A stretch of DNA of 64,000 nt from Halomonas sp. M4R1S46 (GTDB lineage: Bacteria; Pseudomonadota; Gammaproteobacteria; Pseudomonadales; Halomonadaceae), in assembly GCF_025725685.1 (NCBI RefSeq), contig NZ_CP107008.1:2294001-2358000 (forward strand). The letters run 5' to 3'. The position numbers and the translations under genes were made by a program. This document shows, one piece after another, positions 18,271-27,838 of the stretch. Position 1 is the first letter of the stretch; the number at the start of each line of letters is the position of its first letter. The notes beneath the pieces are model-generated. The model made no database searches and was not told where the DNA came from. It saw only the letters and a list, made by a program, of their open reading frames with translations.

Positions 18271-18972
18271 CTAACTTCTGAACAGGCGTGAATACTGGGT
18301 CTCGTGCTGGGCACTGGCCAGCGCCAGCCCCGGCAGCACCGGGCCGAGCGCCTCGTCATCCCGCGACAGGGCCGCGTCCACGGCCGCCACCAGGGACGGC
18401 CGCAGGCGCTCGACCAGGCGCTGGGCCGCGGTGTGACCGAGCGGCAGCGCCTTGCAGGCCACCGCGAGCTGGTTCTCCAGCCAGGCCCAGGCGAACCCCA
18501 GCAGCGCCTGACGGGGGACGATACCGCGGGCATGGGCCAGCCAGGCGAAGACGGTGACGTAACCGGCCGGCTGGGGCAGCGGCGTCTCGCCGGGCAGGAG
18601 CTCGAGACTCGCCAGCAGGCGGACCAGGGCGGCGCCGAGGCGGCCGTCCTCGGCGGCCAGCTCGGAGGTCTCGCGATTGGCGGCGAGCCAGTCGTTCCAG
18701 CGGGTCACCGTCGCCCCGTCCCGGTCCGCCCAGGCCGACATGAGCCGGGCCAGCACCGGCAGCTCGCAGCGCGCCAGGCCATCGTCGAGCACGCCCTCCA
18801 GCCAGCGGGCGAGGCTCGCCTCGTCCGCCACCCAGCCCAGCTCGAAGGCACTCTCCAGCCCCTGGGACCAGGCGAAGGCGCCGATCGGCAGCGCCGGGCT
18901 GACCAGCTGCAGCAGGCCCAGCAGCGCCAGGTCATCGCCTTCGGTCGTGGCCCCCCGCCACTCAGTGGGCAT
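18271..18972 (-). CDS. ureF: Urease accessory protein UreF
   Basis: All-helical accessory protein that binds UreD and UreG in the urease activation complex. This 233-aa protein has LLQLVSPALPIGAFAWSQGLE near the N-terminus and GFAWAWLENQLAVACKALPLG near the C-terminus, both family hallmarks. The start at ATG 18972 overlaps the ureE stop by 11 bp and gives normal length; longer in-frame extensions lie within ureE. Confidence 0.95.
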   Translation of the reverse strand: MPTEWRGATTEGDDLALLGLLQLVSPALPIGAFAWSQGLESAFELGWVADEASLARWLEGVLDDGLARCELPVLARLMSAWADRDGATVTRWNDWLAANRETSELAAEDGRLGAALVRLLASLELLPGETPLPQPAGYVTVFAWLAHARGIVPRQALLGFAWAWLENQLAVACKALPLGHTAAQRLVERLRPSLVAAVDAALSRDDEALGPVLPGLALASAQHETQYSRLFRS

Positions 18973-19465
18973 GGCCGTGCGCCTGACCGTGGTGGTGATG
19001 GTGGTGACCATGTCCTTCCCCGGCGTGGGCATAGGCCCCCGGCTCGGGATCGAAGGGCGCCTCGTGACGCTCGAGCCGGGCCCCCAGGCGCTCGGCCAGG
19101 GCCTCCAGCACATGGTCCGGCGGGAAACGCACCCAACCGGTACCGGCATCGCCGCCGCCCAGGGCCAACTGCACATGGCGGTTACCCAGGTGATAGCACA
19201 GCCGCGCCAGCGCGAGGCCGGCCTCGATGCGGGCCGTGATCACCGGCTCCACGGCGGCACGCACCCTGAGTGTCTCGCCGCCCTCGGCCCGCAGCCCCTC
19301 GCCGTCGCGCAACACCGGGCCGCGATCGAGGAAGACGCCGACCTCGCGTCCCGCGTCGCTGGTCGCCTTGAAGCGCCCGCGAGTGCGCAGCTCGAAGGGC
19401 AGGGTCAGGCTGTCGGCGGCCGGGTCGGCGGTGATCGGCCCCAGGCGTTCGGTCAGTTTCAGCAT
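18962..19465 (-). CDS. ureE: Urease accessory nickel chaperone UreE with His-rich tail
   Basis: Metallochaperone that delivers Ni2+ to the urease active site. This 167-aa protein has an N-terminal peptide-binding domain (LPFELRTRGRFKATSDAGREV), the nickel-site segment CYHLGNRHVQL with the conserved metal-binding His, and an unusually clear histidine-rich C-terminal tail (GHGHHHHHHGQAHGHAH) for extra nickel storage. It overlaps ureF and is separated from ureC by about 120 bp of low-complexity intergenic sequence. Confidence 0.96.
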   Translation of the reverse strand: MLKLTERLGPITADPAADSLTLPFELRTRGRFKATSDAGREVGVFLDRGPVLRDGEGLRAEGGETLRVRAAVEPVITARIEAGLALARLCYHLGNRHVQLALGGGDAGTGWVRFPPDHVLEALAERLGARLERHEAPFDPEPGAYAHAGEGHGHHHHHHGQAHGHAH

Positions 19466-19584
19466 GTCTCTATGTCCTCGAAATCTGGGTGGGGCGGTGA
19501 AGAGTCTGGGGTTGGGAGTGAGGAGTGACTCCGCCCCCTTCTCTCTTACCCTTTACCCCACACTCCTCCTGCGCTGCAGGCGTG

Positions 19585-21296
<1,712 letters not shown>

Positions 21297-21300
<4 letters not shown>

Positions 21301-21626
21301 GAGCGACCTCCCTGCCGGTCGTCCAGCACACCCATCACCTCGCCGCGAAAGCCGAAGATATGCCGACTCCCCGCATAGGGGATCAGCGTCACCTCCCGGA
21401 CCTGGCCGGGCTCGAAGCGAATCGCCGTGCCGGCGGCGACATCCAGGCGGTAGCCCCGCGCCCGGGCCCGATCGAAGACCAGGGCCGGGTTGGCCTCGGC
21501 GAAGTGGTAGTGGGAGCCGATCTGTACCGGCCGGTCGCCGGTATTGGCGACCTCGAGGCTGATCCTTTCGCGGCCCTCGCAGAGCGCGATCTCGCCGTCC
21601 TTCAATTGATATTCACCGGGAATCAT
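21297..21626 (-). CDS. ureB: Urease subunit beta
   Basis: Structural subunit of urease. The product is 109 aa, beginning [20 protein letters not shown] and containing [22 protein letters not shown] and [14 protein letters not shown], the family signatures. Length is standard for a separate beta subunit. It lies between ureA and ureC, 4-bp overlap with ureC and 78 bp from ureA. Confidence 0.97.
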
Positions 21627-21704
21627 GTCGTGGCTCCTTGCAGTCGCCGTGAGGGGTTAAGGGTTAGGGGTAACTCCATACCCCTTACCCCGCACTCCCC
21701 TCCT

Positions 21705-22007
21705 TCACACAATCGGGTCATGGATCGTGACCAGCTTGGTGCCGTCCGGAAAGGTCGCCTCGACCTGCACCTCGTCGACCATCTCGGCCACGCCTTCCAT
21801 CACGTCGTCGCGGCCGAGGATCTCGCGTCCCGCGCTCATCAGCTCGGCGACGCTCCTGCCGTCGCGCGCCCCCTCCATGACCTCGCAGCTGATCAGCGCC
21901 ACCGCCTCGGGGTAGTTCAGCTTGAGGCCGCGAGCCCGGCGCCGCTCGGCCAACAGGCCGGCGGTGAAGAGCAGCAGCTTGTCCTTGTCTCTCGGGGTGA
22001 GTTCCAT
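21705..22007 (-). CDS. ureA: Urease subunit gamma
   Basis: Smallest structural subunit of urease, exactly 100 aa from the ATG opening [21 protein letters not shown]. It contains [14 protein letters not shown] and [14 protein letters not shown], typical of UreA. A further in-frame start lies 15 bp upstream but would add a non-homologous leader. It is followed by ureB after a short C/T-rich spacer. Confidence 0.97.
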   Translation of the reverse strand: MELTPRDKDKLLLFTAGLLAERRRARGLKLNYPEAVALISCEVMEGARDGRSVAELMSAGREILGRDDVMEGVAEMVDEVQVEATFPDGTKLVTIHDPIV

Positions 22008-22062
22008 CGCGGTAGCTCCCAAACCATGTCGCTTTCATTCGATGCCAAGCCTGTCGCAACCA

Positions 22063-22093
22063 AGCTGGAAGAGCGGCGCTGCGCGCCTGGAAG
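22063..22093 (+). repeat. 31-bp dispersed intergenic repeat, copy 2
   Basis: This segment between ureD and ureA is identical over 31 bp to the minus strand of 11283-11313. It is followed by further gaagctcgaagaa and cttccagcttcaag motifs similar to the purN-dcd spacer, so the wider 22060-22150 segment is related to that region. Confidence 0.85.
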
Positions 22094-22159
22094 CGAGAAG
22101 CTCGAAGAACCCCCTTAGCCAGATCACGGGGACTTCCAGCTTCAAGGTTCCGGCTGTTG

Positions 22160-23062
22160 TCAGGTCCGCCAGATCCGCGGCACGCAGGCCTCCCGGCCGA
22201 TCAGCCTCGGTCGCAAGACCTTCCAGGCCGCCTCGCACAGCCGCCAGGCCTCGTTGCGGTCATTGCCCAGGTAGCGCAGCAACAGCACGCCGTGACGCAC
22301 CGTCACCGCCCAGCAGGGGTTCGCGGGGAGCCGCCCGCGGAGCGCCTCGATGGCATCGCTCTCCTCGCTCAGGCCCACCGCCCAGAGGGTCGCCTGGACG
22401 CTCGCGCCCCCCTGCCCCCAGCGCCCCCGGAAGCGCGGGTGGGCCGGGTCGAGGGGTTGGCGCTCCAGCCATAGCGGCCGCCCATCGCGGAGCAGGCGAA
22501 AGCGCTGTTCGATGCATCCACTGACATAGGGAAGCCGGCTGGCCGGGCGTCCCAGGGCCAGCACCTCCCAGCCCAGGCAACGGGCCCCACCGGCAAGCTC
22601 GATGGTCGTGCGCTGCACGCCCCGGGAACCGTCGAAAGCGATGGTTTCCTGGGGCAGCCATTCGAGGACGGCGCCGTCTGCCGCGCGCAGCCGGGTATGC
22701 TGGCCCCAGGCAACGCCGTGGCTGTCCGCCATGTAGAGCTTGTTGGCGGCCGGCGTGGTCAGCAGCGCATGAGCTCCCATCTCGACATCCGCGGTGATGC
22801 GCAGCGCATCGCCGCTGACCAGGCCGCCCGGGGGATGCAGCAGGTAGAGGTGGCAGGCGCCGGGGCGGCCTGCCGCATCGCGCCCTTCCGGATAGAAGGG
22901 GCGCTGGACTCGCAATGGCCCCTGGTGACGCGCCCTGGCCAGACGGGTCACGCCATCCCGTGCCGAGAAGCCGAGGTCCAGCGACGCCGCCCAGCGGCGG
23001 CCGGCATCGAAGCGGTGGCCCGACTCGGGGTGGGAAGGGATGGCGCGCGGGATGGCCGTCAT
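22160..23062 (-). CDS. ureD: Urease accessory protein UreD
   Basis: Scaffold that binds apo-urease and recruits UreF and UreG for nickel loading. This 300-aa protein contains LYLLHPPGGLVSGDALRI, ALLTTPAANKLY, LEWLPQETIAFDGSRG and a C-terminal segment ending LRPRLIGREACVPRIWRT, all UreD-like. The ATG at 23062 is chosen over a TTG six bases upstream. It is the first gene of the urease operon, about 30 nt from the predicted sigma-54 transcript start. Confidence 0.96.
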   Translation of the reverse strand: MTAIPRAIPSHPESGHRFDAGRRWAASLDLGFSARDGVTRLARARHQGPLRVQRPFYPEGRDAAGRPGACHLYLLHPPGGLVSGDALRITADVEMGAHALLTTPAANKLYMADSHGVAWGQHTRLRAADGAVLEWLPQETIAFDGSRGVQRTTIELAGGARCLGWEVLALGRPASRLPYVSGCIEQRFRLLRDGRPLWLERQPLDPAHPRFRGRWGQGGASVQATLWAVGLSEESDAIEALRGRLPANPCWAVTVRHGVLLLRYLGNDRNEAWRLCEAAWKVLRPRLIGREACVPRIWRT

Positions 23063-23104
23063 CGACAAGGGTCCTGTGCGTCCGGTGGCTATTGCCTCTC
23101 CCTC

Positions 23105-23120
23105 AGCAAGTCGCGTACCA
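23105..23120 (-). promoter_or_regulatory. Sigma-54 (-24/-12) promoter for the urease operon
   Basis: On the minus strand the sequence reads tggtacg-cgac-ttgct, matching the RpoN consensus TGGCACG-N4-TTGCW with exactly 10 bp between the invariant GG and GC. A transcript would start near 23094 and give a leader of about 30 nt before ureD. Urease operons are commonly nitrogen-regulated through NtrC and sigma-54. Confidence 0.75.
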
Positions 23121-23196
23121 ATCTGGTGAAGCCACCAAAAAACCGTTTCTTATCAGATGGTTGTTTTGTACACAAAGAGGTATCCGGATGCCCGCT

Positions 23197-23238
23197 TGCA
23201 CCATCGGCGCCGCTGAGCGAGTGGGCTTTTGCACCATC
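23197..23238 (-). promoter_or_regulatory. Two NtrC-like enhancer half-sites upstream of ureD
   Basis: TGCACCATC occurs twice, at 23197-23205 and 23230-23238, 33 bp apart (about three helical turns), centred roughly 107 and 140 bp upstream of the predicted start. NtrC sites are TGCACCA-N3-TGGTGCA. The left arms here are perfect, but the right arms are poor, so affinity is uncertain. Spacing resembles the classic glnA enhancer. Confidence 0.5.
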
Positions 23239-23356
23239 CGAGTACGCGAGAGCGACGAACGCACCGTCATGGGGCAAAGCGTCCGCCACGGCCGAGGCTG
23301 AGACGGGCACTCGTAGCCCGTAGCATGAGGCAGGCCGGGTTCGGCCGCCCGGAAAG

Positions 23357-23391
23357 CACGAGGGGCGCCGGCCTGGCCGGCGCCCCTCGTG
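23357..23391 (-). terminator. Strong hairpin terminator downstream of tctA
   Basis: A perfect 16-bp stem (cacgaggggcgccggc with its complement) and a 3-nt loop lies 24 bp after the tctA stop; on the minus strand it is followed by ctttcc, a short T-run. It separates the tct and urease operons. Confidence 0.75.
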
Positions 23392-23414
23392 GCGCTGCGG
23401 GGAATATCGGGCGA

Positions 23415-24941
23415 TCAGTCGCCCTCCGGCCCCCCCGTGCCGGTCTGGAGCTGCATGCGGCGACGCAGCAGCGGGCCGACGATATAGGGCAGGATCAGCC
23501 CCAGGCCGGCGAACACCCACAGGCCGATGGCCAGGCCGCTGTCCCAGAGGATGGTCCAGTCGCCGTCGGAGATGTCCATGGCATGGCGCAGGTTCTTCTC
23601 CATCTCCGGCCCCAGCAGCAGGCCGAGGATGATCGGCACCAGCGGGATCTCCAACTTGCGGAAGATGTACCCGGCAACGCCGAAGGCCACCATGAAGTAG
23701 AGGTCGAAGGTGGTGTTGCTGATCGAGTAGATGCCCACGAAGGCGATCATGGTCACCACCGGCAGCAGGTACATCGGCGGCACCGAGAGCAGCTTGACGA
23801 AGATGCCCACCAGCGGGATGTTCAGCACCAGCAGCAGGAAGTTGCCGATCAGCAGCGCGGCGATCACGCCCCAGACGATGTCGGCGTTCTGGGTGAACAT
23901 CAGCGGCCCGGGGGTGATGTTCAGCGAGATCAGCAGTGCCAGCAGCACCGCGGTGGTACCGCTGCCCGGCACGCCGAGGGTCAGCATGGGCACCAGGGCC
24001 CCGCTGGAGGCACCGTTGTTGCCGGCCTCGGGCCCGGCCACGCCGCGCGGGTCGCCCTTGCCGAAGTAGCCCTTCTTGCCGACGATCTTCTTCTCGAGGG
24101 TATAGCCGATGAAGCTGCCCAGGGACGCGCCGGCGCCCGGCAGCACCCCGGCGATGAAGCCCAGCACGCCGCCCCGGAAGCTGGACGGCAGGATGTTGCG
24201 GATGTCCTTCCAGCTGAGCGTGAGCTTGTTGACGGCCATCTTCTCCTTGCCGCCGCCGGCCTTCTCCTCGATGAAGAACAGCAGCTCGGAGATGGCGAAC
24301 AACCCGACGATGGCGATGATGAAGTCCACGCCCTCGTAGAGCTCCAGGGTACCGAAGGTGTAGCGCTGCACGCCGGTGTTGTCGATGCCCACGGTGGCGA
24401 TCATCAACCCGATGGCGGCGGCCACCACGGTCTTCATGGGGTTCTTGCCGGTGATGCCGCCGAGGGTGGCGAAGGCCAGCAGGAAGAGCGCGAAGTACTC
24501 CGCCGGGCCGAAGGTCAGGGCGAAGTCGGCGAGCAACGGCGCCAGCAGGATCAACCCGATGGTGGCGACCAGGCTGCCGATGAAGGAGGCCACGGCGGAG
24601 ATCGCCAGGGCCTCGGAAGCCTTGCCCTGTTGCGCCATCGGATAGCCGTCGAGGCAGGTCATCATCGCCGGCTCGTCGCCGGGAATGTTGAGCAGGATCG
24701 ACGAGATGCGCCCGCCGTACATGGCGCCGGCATAGACCGAGGTGAGCATGATCATCGCGGTTTCCGGGGCCAGGCCGAGAGTGAAGGCCAACGGAATCAG
24801 GATCGCCACCCCATTGGCCGGGCCGAGCCCCGGCAGGGCGCCGATCAGGGTGCCGAGGAAGGCCCCGAGCAGCGCGAACATCAGGTTATGCGGTGCCAGC
24901 GCGACACCGAAGCCATCCATCAAAAAGCCAAGGGTCTCCAT
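23415..24941 (-). CDS. tctA: Tripartite tricarboxylate transporter, large membrane subunit TctA
   Basis: Integral membrane permease of a TTT-family secondary transporter. This 508-aa protein has about 11-12 helices. The start METLGFLMDGFGVALAPHNLMF and the motif GALPGLGPANGVAILIPL are characteristic, as is FIGYTLEKKIVGKKGYFGKGDPRGVAGPEAGNNG in the second half with its conserved Gly-rich loop. It works with TctB and the periplasmic receptor TctC to import carboxylates; the substrate is not shown by sequence. The start shares one base with the tctB stop (TGATG), indicating coupling. Confidence 0.95.
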   Translation of the reverse strand: METLGFLMDGFGVALAPHNLMFALLGAFLGTLIGALPGLGPANGVAILIPLAFTLGLAPETAMIMLTSVYAGAMYGGRISSILLNIPGDEPAMMTCLDGYPMAQQGKASEALAISAVASFIGSLVATIGLILLAPLLADFALTFGPAEYFALFLLAFATLGGITGKNPMKTVVAAAIGLMIATVGIDNTGVQRYTFGTLELYEGVDFIIAIVGLFAISELLFFIEEKAGGGKEKMAVNKLTLSWKDIRNILPSSFRGGVLGFIAGVLPGAGASLGSFIGYTLEKKIVGKKGYFGKGDPRGVAGPEAGNNGASSGALVPMLTLGVPGSGTTAVLLALLISLNITPGPLMFTQNADIVWGVIAALLIGNFLLLVLNIPLVGIFVKLLSVPPMYLLPVVTMIAFVGIYSISNTTFDLYFMVAFGVAGYIFRKLEIPLVPIILGLLLGPEMEKNLRHAMDISDGDWTILWDSGLAIGLWVFAGLGLILPYIVGPLLRRRMQLQTGTGGPEGD

Positions 24942-25393
24942 CAGCTCACCTCCAGGAACGAGAGCAGGCCCAGCGGCAGCGCCAGGTCGAGGGCGAAGTT
25001 GAAGAGCAGGAAGACCACCACGCCCGACGCCGCGCCGGTGACGAAGGCTCGCACCGGGGCGGAGCCCATGCGCCAGCACAGGGTGCCCACCGCCAGGGTC
25101 GTGCTGATGATGAAGCCCAGCGGCTGCAGCAGCGCGGCGTAGAGGATCAACACCACCACGGCGACGATCAGCTCGATGCCGGTGCGGCTCCACGGCCAGG
25201 CGTTATCCGGATCCGGCCGCACGACCATGTACAGGCTGGAGAGTGCCAGCACGACGGCCAGCAGGCGCGGGAAGGTCTCGGGACCGACGGCTTCGGTCCC
25301 GCCGAACGGCTCGGGGAACTGGGTCGTGCCCCAGCCGTACGCGACGGCCAGGGCGATCATCAGGACCCCGAAGATGCGGTCGTTGAAGGTCAT
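24941..25393 (-). CDS. tctB: Tripartite tricarboxylate transporter, small membrane subunit TctB
   Basis: This 150-aa membrane protein has four predicted helices, beginning MTFNDRIFGVLMIALAVAYG and containing PETFPRLLAVVLALSSLYMVV and GFIISTTLAVGTLCWRMG, typical of TctB. It lies between tctC and tctA with overlapping stop/start codons at both ends, so the three subunits are translated from one message. Confidence 0.92.
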   Translation of the reverse strand: MTFNDRIFGVLMIALAVAYGWGTTQFPEPFGGTEAVGPETFPRLLAVVLALSSLYMVVRPDPDNAWPWSRTGIELIVAVVVLILYAALLQPLGFIISTTLAVGTLCWRMGSAPVRAFVTGAASGVVVFLLFNFALDLALPLGLLSFLEVS

Positions 25394-26379
25394 TACTGAA
25401 TCAGCCCGATGTCCTTGGAGAGGGTTTCGATCTCGGCGATCTGGTCCTTGACGAAGGTCTCGAACTCACCGGCGCTCATATGGAAGGGCATCAGGCCGTT
25501 CTGGGTCATGACGCTCTGCCACTCCTCGCTTTCATAGATGGTGTCCATGGCATCGACCCAGTACTGCCTGGCCTCGTCGGAGATGTCGGCCGGCATGTAG
25601 AAGCCGCGCCAGTTGGGGCCGAGGGCATCGATGCCCTGCTCCATGGCGGTCGGGATATCGGAGAACTCGCCCGGCAGGCGCTCCTCGGACAGCACCGCGA
25701 GCACCTTGAGGTCACCGGATTCCATGAAGCCCTGGGCCTCGGTGATGTCACCGGTGAAGGCGTCCACGTGCCCCCCGATCACCTGCGTCAGTGCCTCGCC
25801 GCCGTTGTTGTACGACAGGTAGGGAATCCGCGGCAGGTTCTCGACATCGGCGGCCTGGGCGGCGATCAGCACCTTGAGGTGATCCCAGCCCCCCTTGGCG
25901 CTGCCGCCGGCGAACTTGACCGCGCGCGGATCTTCCTTGAGGGCATCCATCAGGCCATTGAGATCTTCGTACTCGGAATCCGCCGACACGGCGATGATGC
26001 CGTAGTCGGCCCCGAGGGCGCCGATCCAGTTGACCATGTCGGCGTTCATGTTCGGGAACTGCCCCTGGGCCAGTCGCGTGGTGGTCGCGGTGGAGGCCGC
26101 CACCAGCAACTGCTCGTCGCCGGCACGCTTGCTGACGGTATGCCCGAAGGCCACGCCGCCACCGGCACCGGCCATGTTGATGGTCTGGACGCTGCGCGGA
26201 ACGATATCCAGGTCCTCCATCACCTTGCCGACACTGCGGCAGGTGAAGTCCCAGCCGCCGCCCGGGTCGGCGGGGGCCAGGCACTCGACCTTGCCCTCGG
26301 GTTCGAAGGCCATGGCGGAGCCGGCGCTGACGGTGAAGGCGGCGACGGCGATGAGTTTGAGCGGCGTACTCTTGGACAT
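25393..26379 (-). CDS. tctC: Tripartite tricarboxylate transporter, periplasmic substrate-binding protein TctC
   Basis: This 328-aa protein begins with a signal peptide (LKLIAVAAFTVSAGSAMAFE). The mature sequence carries LAPADPGGGWDFTCRSVGKVM, NMAGAGGGVAFGHTVS, GGSAKGGWDHLKVLI and the IGGHVDAFTGDITEAQGF segment; this matches the TctC/Bug-like receptor family that captures carboxylates in the periplasm. First gene of tctCBA, divergent from the iclR-tctDE operon with a palindromic operator between them. Confidence 0.95.
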   Translation of the reverse strand: MSKSTPLKLIAVAAFTVSAGSAMAFEPEGKVECLAPADPGGGWDFTCRSVGKVMEDLDIVPRSVQTINMAGAGGGVAFGHTVSKRAGDEQLLVAASTATTTRLAQGQFPNMNADMVNWIGALGADYGIIAVSADSEYEDLNGLMDALKEDPRAVKFAGGSAKGGWDHLKVLIAAQAADVENLPRIPYLSYNNGGEALTQVIGGHVDAFTGDITEAQGFMESGDLKVLAVLSEERLPGEFSDIPTAMEQGIDALGPNWRGFYMPADISDEARQYWVDAMDTIYESEEWQSVMTQNGLMPFHMSAGEFETFVKDQIAEIETLSKDIGLIQ

Positions 26380-26438
26380 TGTTGTGGTCCCCTGGACGGT
26401 GGAACGAAACGTTGGACTTGTCGAACGCTGACGACTGG

Positions 26439-26454
26439 CTTACAATTCTGTAAG
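26439..26454. promoter_or_regulatory. Inverted-repeat operator between tctC and the iclR-tctDE operon
   Basis: CTTACA-attc-TGTAAG is a perfect 6+6 bp inverted repeat in the middle of the 191-bp divergent region, 59 bp from the tctC start and 117 bp from the IclR gene start. It is a good candidate binding site for the IclR-type regulator or for TctD, both encoded next door. Which protein uses it cannot be told from sequence. Confidence 0.5.
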
Positions 26455-26570
26455 GCAGAACCACGTTCTTCAGGATAGAAAGCTAGGCGCCTCGCTGGTC
26501 GGGGTCAACGCCTGGCCGTGAATTTGCGACCAAAGTTGCATCCCTCCTCCCGACCCCGGAGACCCCCAGA

Positions 26571-27179
26571 ATGGCGCAGGATCGCGTGGAAGCGGTGGAG
26601 CGGGCCCTGACGGTACTCGAGGCCTTCGACGCCGAGCAGGAGGCCTTCAGCCTGGCCGAGCTGGCCCAGGCCACCGGCTTCTACAAGAGCACCCTGCTGC
26701 GGCTGCTCGGCTCGCTGGAACGCTTCGACTACGTGCAGCGTAGCCCCGACGGCCGCTGGCGACTCGGCTCCAGCCCGGTCCGCCTGGCCCGGCGGCATGC
26801 CCCATCACGACACCTGGCGGCCAGGGTCCAGCCCCAGCTCGAGCACCTGGCCGCTGAAACCGGGGAGACCGCGGCCCTGCTGGAGGCGCGCCACGGCGAG
26901 GCCGAGTGTCGGTTGGTGGCCCTGCCGGCCAGCGACCTGCGCCATGACCTGAGGCCCGGCAGCCGCTGGCCGACCACCAAGGACGACGACCCGCGCCCGG
27001 TCCTGCCCGGGGGCCACATGGAATGCCTGGCGCTGACGACCGGCCCCGACGAGCCGCGTTTCTGGCTGTCGCTGTCGGGCCCCGCCGGCCGCCAGCCGGC
27101 CGGTACGTGGCACCGGGCCCTGGAGGCGGCACGCGGCCGCCTGGAGGCACCTCAGGCCGAGGAGGAAACGACCCCATGA
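26571..27179 (+). CDS. IclR-family transcriptional regulator, short form
   Basis: This 202-aa protein has a clear IclR winged helix at residues 1-75: VEAVERALTVLEAFDAEQEAF, LAELAQATGFYKSTLLRLLGSLERF and YVQRSPDGRWRLGSSPVRLA. The effector domain is only partly recognisable (HLAAETGETAALLEARHGEAECRLV) and the protein is about 50-60 residues shorter than typical members, ending in a Pro/Glu-rich tail. It overlaps tctD by ATGA, so it is the first gene of a regulatory operon. It may control tctCBA through the divergent operator. Confidence 0.82.
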   Translation: MAQDRVEAVERALTVLEAFDAEQEAFSLAELAQATGFYKSTLLRLLGSLERFDYVQRSPDGRWRLGSSPVRLARRHAPSRHLAARVQPQLEHLAAETGETAALLEARHGEAECRLVALPASDLRHDLRPGSRWPTTKDDDPRPVLPGGHMECLALTTGPDEPRFWLSLSGPAGRQPAGTWHRALEAARGRLEAPQAEEETTP

Positions 27180-27838
27180 GACTGCTGCTGGTGGAGGATG
27201 ATCACCTGCTGGCCGAGACGCTGGTCGATGCCCTGCGCCTCGAGGGCCACGACGTCGACCACCTGGCCGACGGCGACGCGGCCCGGGAGCGCCTGACCGG
27301 GCCGGAGCATGGCCTGTCGCTGGTGCTGCTGGACCTCAACCTGCCCGGCTGCGGGGGGCTGGAGGTGCTGGCGGCCCTGCGCGCCCACGACCGCGACACC
27401 CCGGTGCTGATCCTCACCGCCCGCGGCGCCATCGAGGACCGGGTGCGCGGGCTGGACCTGGGGGCCGACGACTACCTGGCGAAGCCCTTCGCCCTGGACG
27501 AGCTGGAGGCGCGCGTGCGGGCGCTGTTACGCCGCCGCGAGCGCGGCCAGCAGCTGCAGGTCGGCCCCCTGAGCTTCGACGGCCTGGCCCAGCGCTTCAC
27601 CCTCGGCGACACGCCCCTGGCACTGCCGCCCCGGGAGCAACGCCTGCTGGCCTGCCTGATGCGTCACGCCGGCGAGCCGGTGGACAAGGCGCGACTCGCC
27701 GAGGAGGCCTTCCAGGACCAGCCCATGGGCGACAATGCCATCGAGGTCTATGTCCATCGCCTGCGCAAGCGCCTGGCCGATGGCGGTGTGGCCCTGCGCA
27801 CGGTCCGCGGTCTGGGTTACCTGCTGGAGGCCACGTGA
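27176..27838 (+). CDS. tctD: OmpR-family response regulator TctD
   Basis: This 220-aa two-domain regulator has a receiver (MRLLLVEDDHLLAETL, the phospho-acceptor Asp in VLLDLNLPG, the Thr of ILTARGAIEDRV and the Lys of DDYLAKPF) and a C-terminal winged helix ending EVYVHRLRKRLADGGVALRTVRGLGYLL. It is assigned as TctD because it overlaps a TctE-like kinase and lies beside tctCBA, whose expression TctD activates in Salmonella. It overlaps its neighbours on both sides by 4 bp. Confidence 0.9.
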   Translation: MRLLLVEDDHLLAETLVDALRLEGHDVDHLADGDAARERLTGPEHGLSLVLLDLNLPGCGGLEVLAALRAHDRDTPVLILTARGAIEDRVRGLDLGADDYLAKPFALDELEARVRALLRRRERGQQLQVGPLSFDGLAQRFTLGDTPLALPPREQRLLACLMRHAGEPVDKARLAEEAFQDQPMGDNAIEVYVHRLRKRLADGGVALRTVRGLGYLLEAT

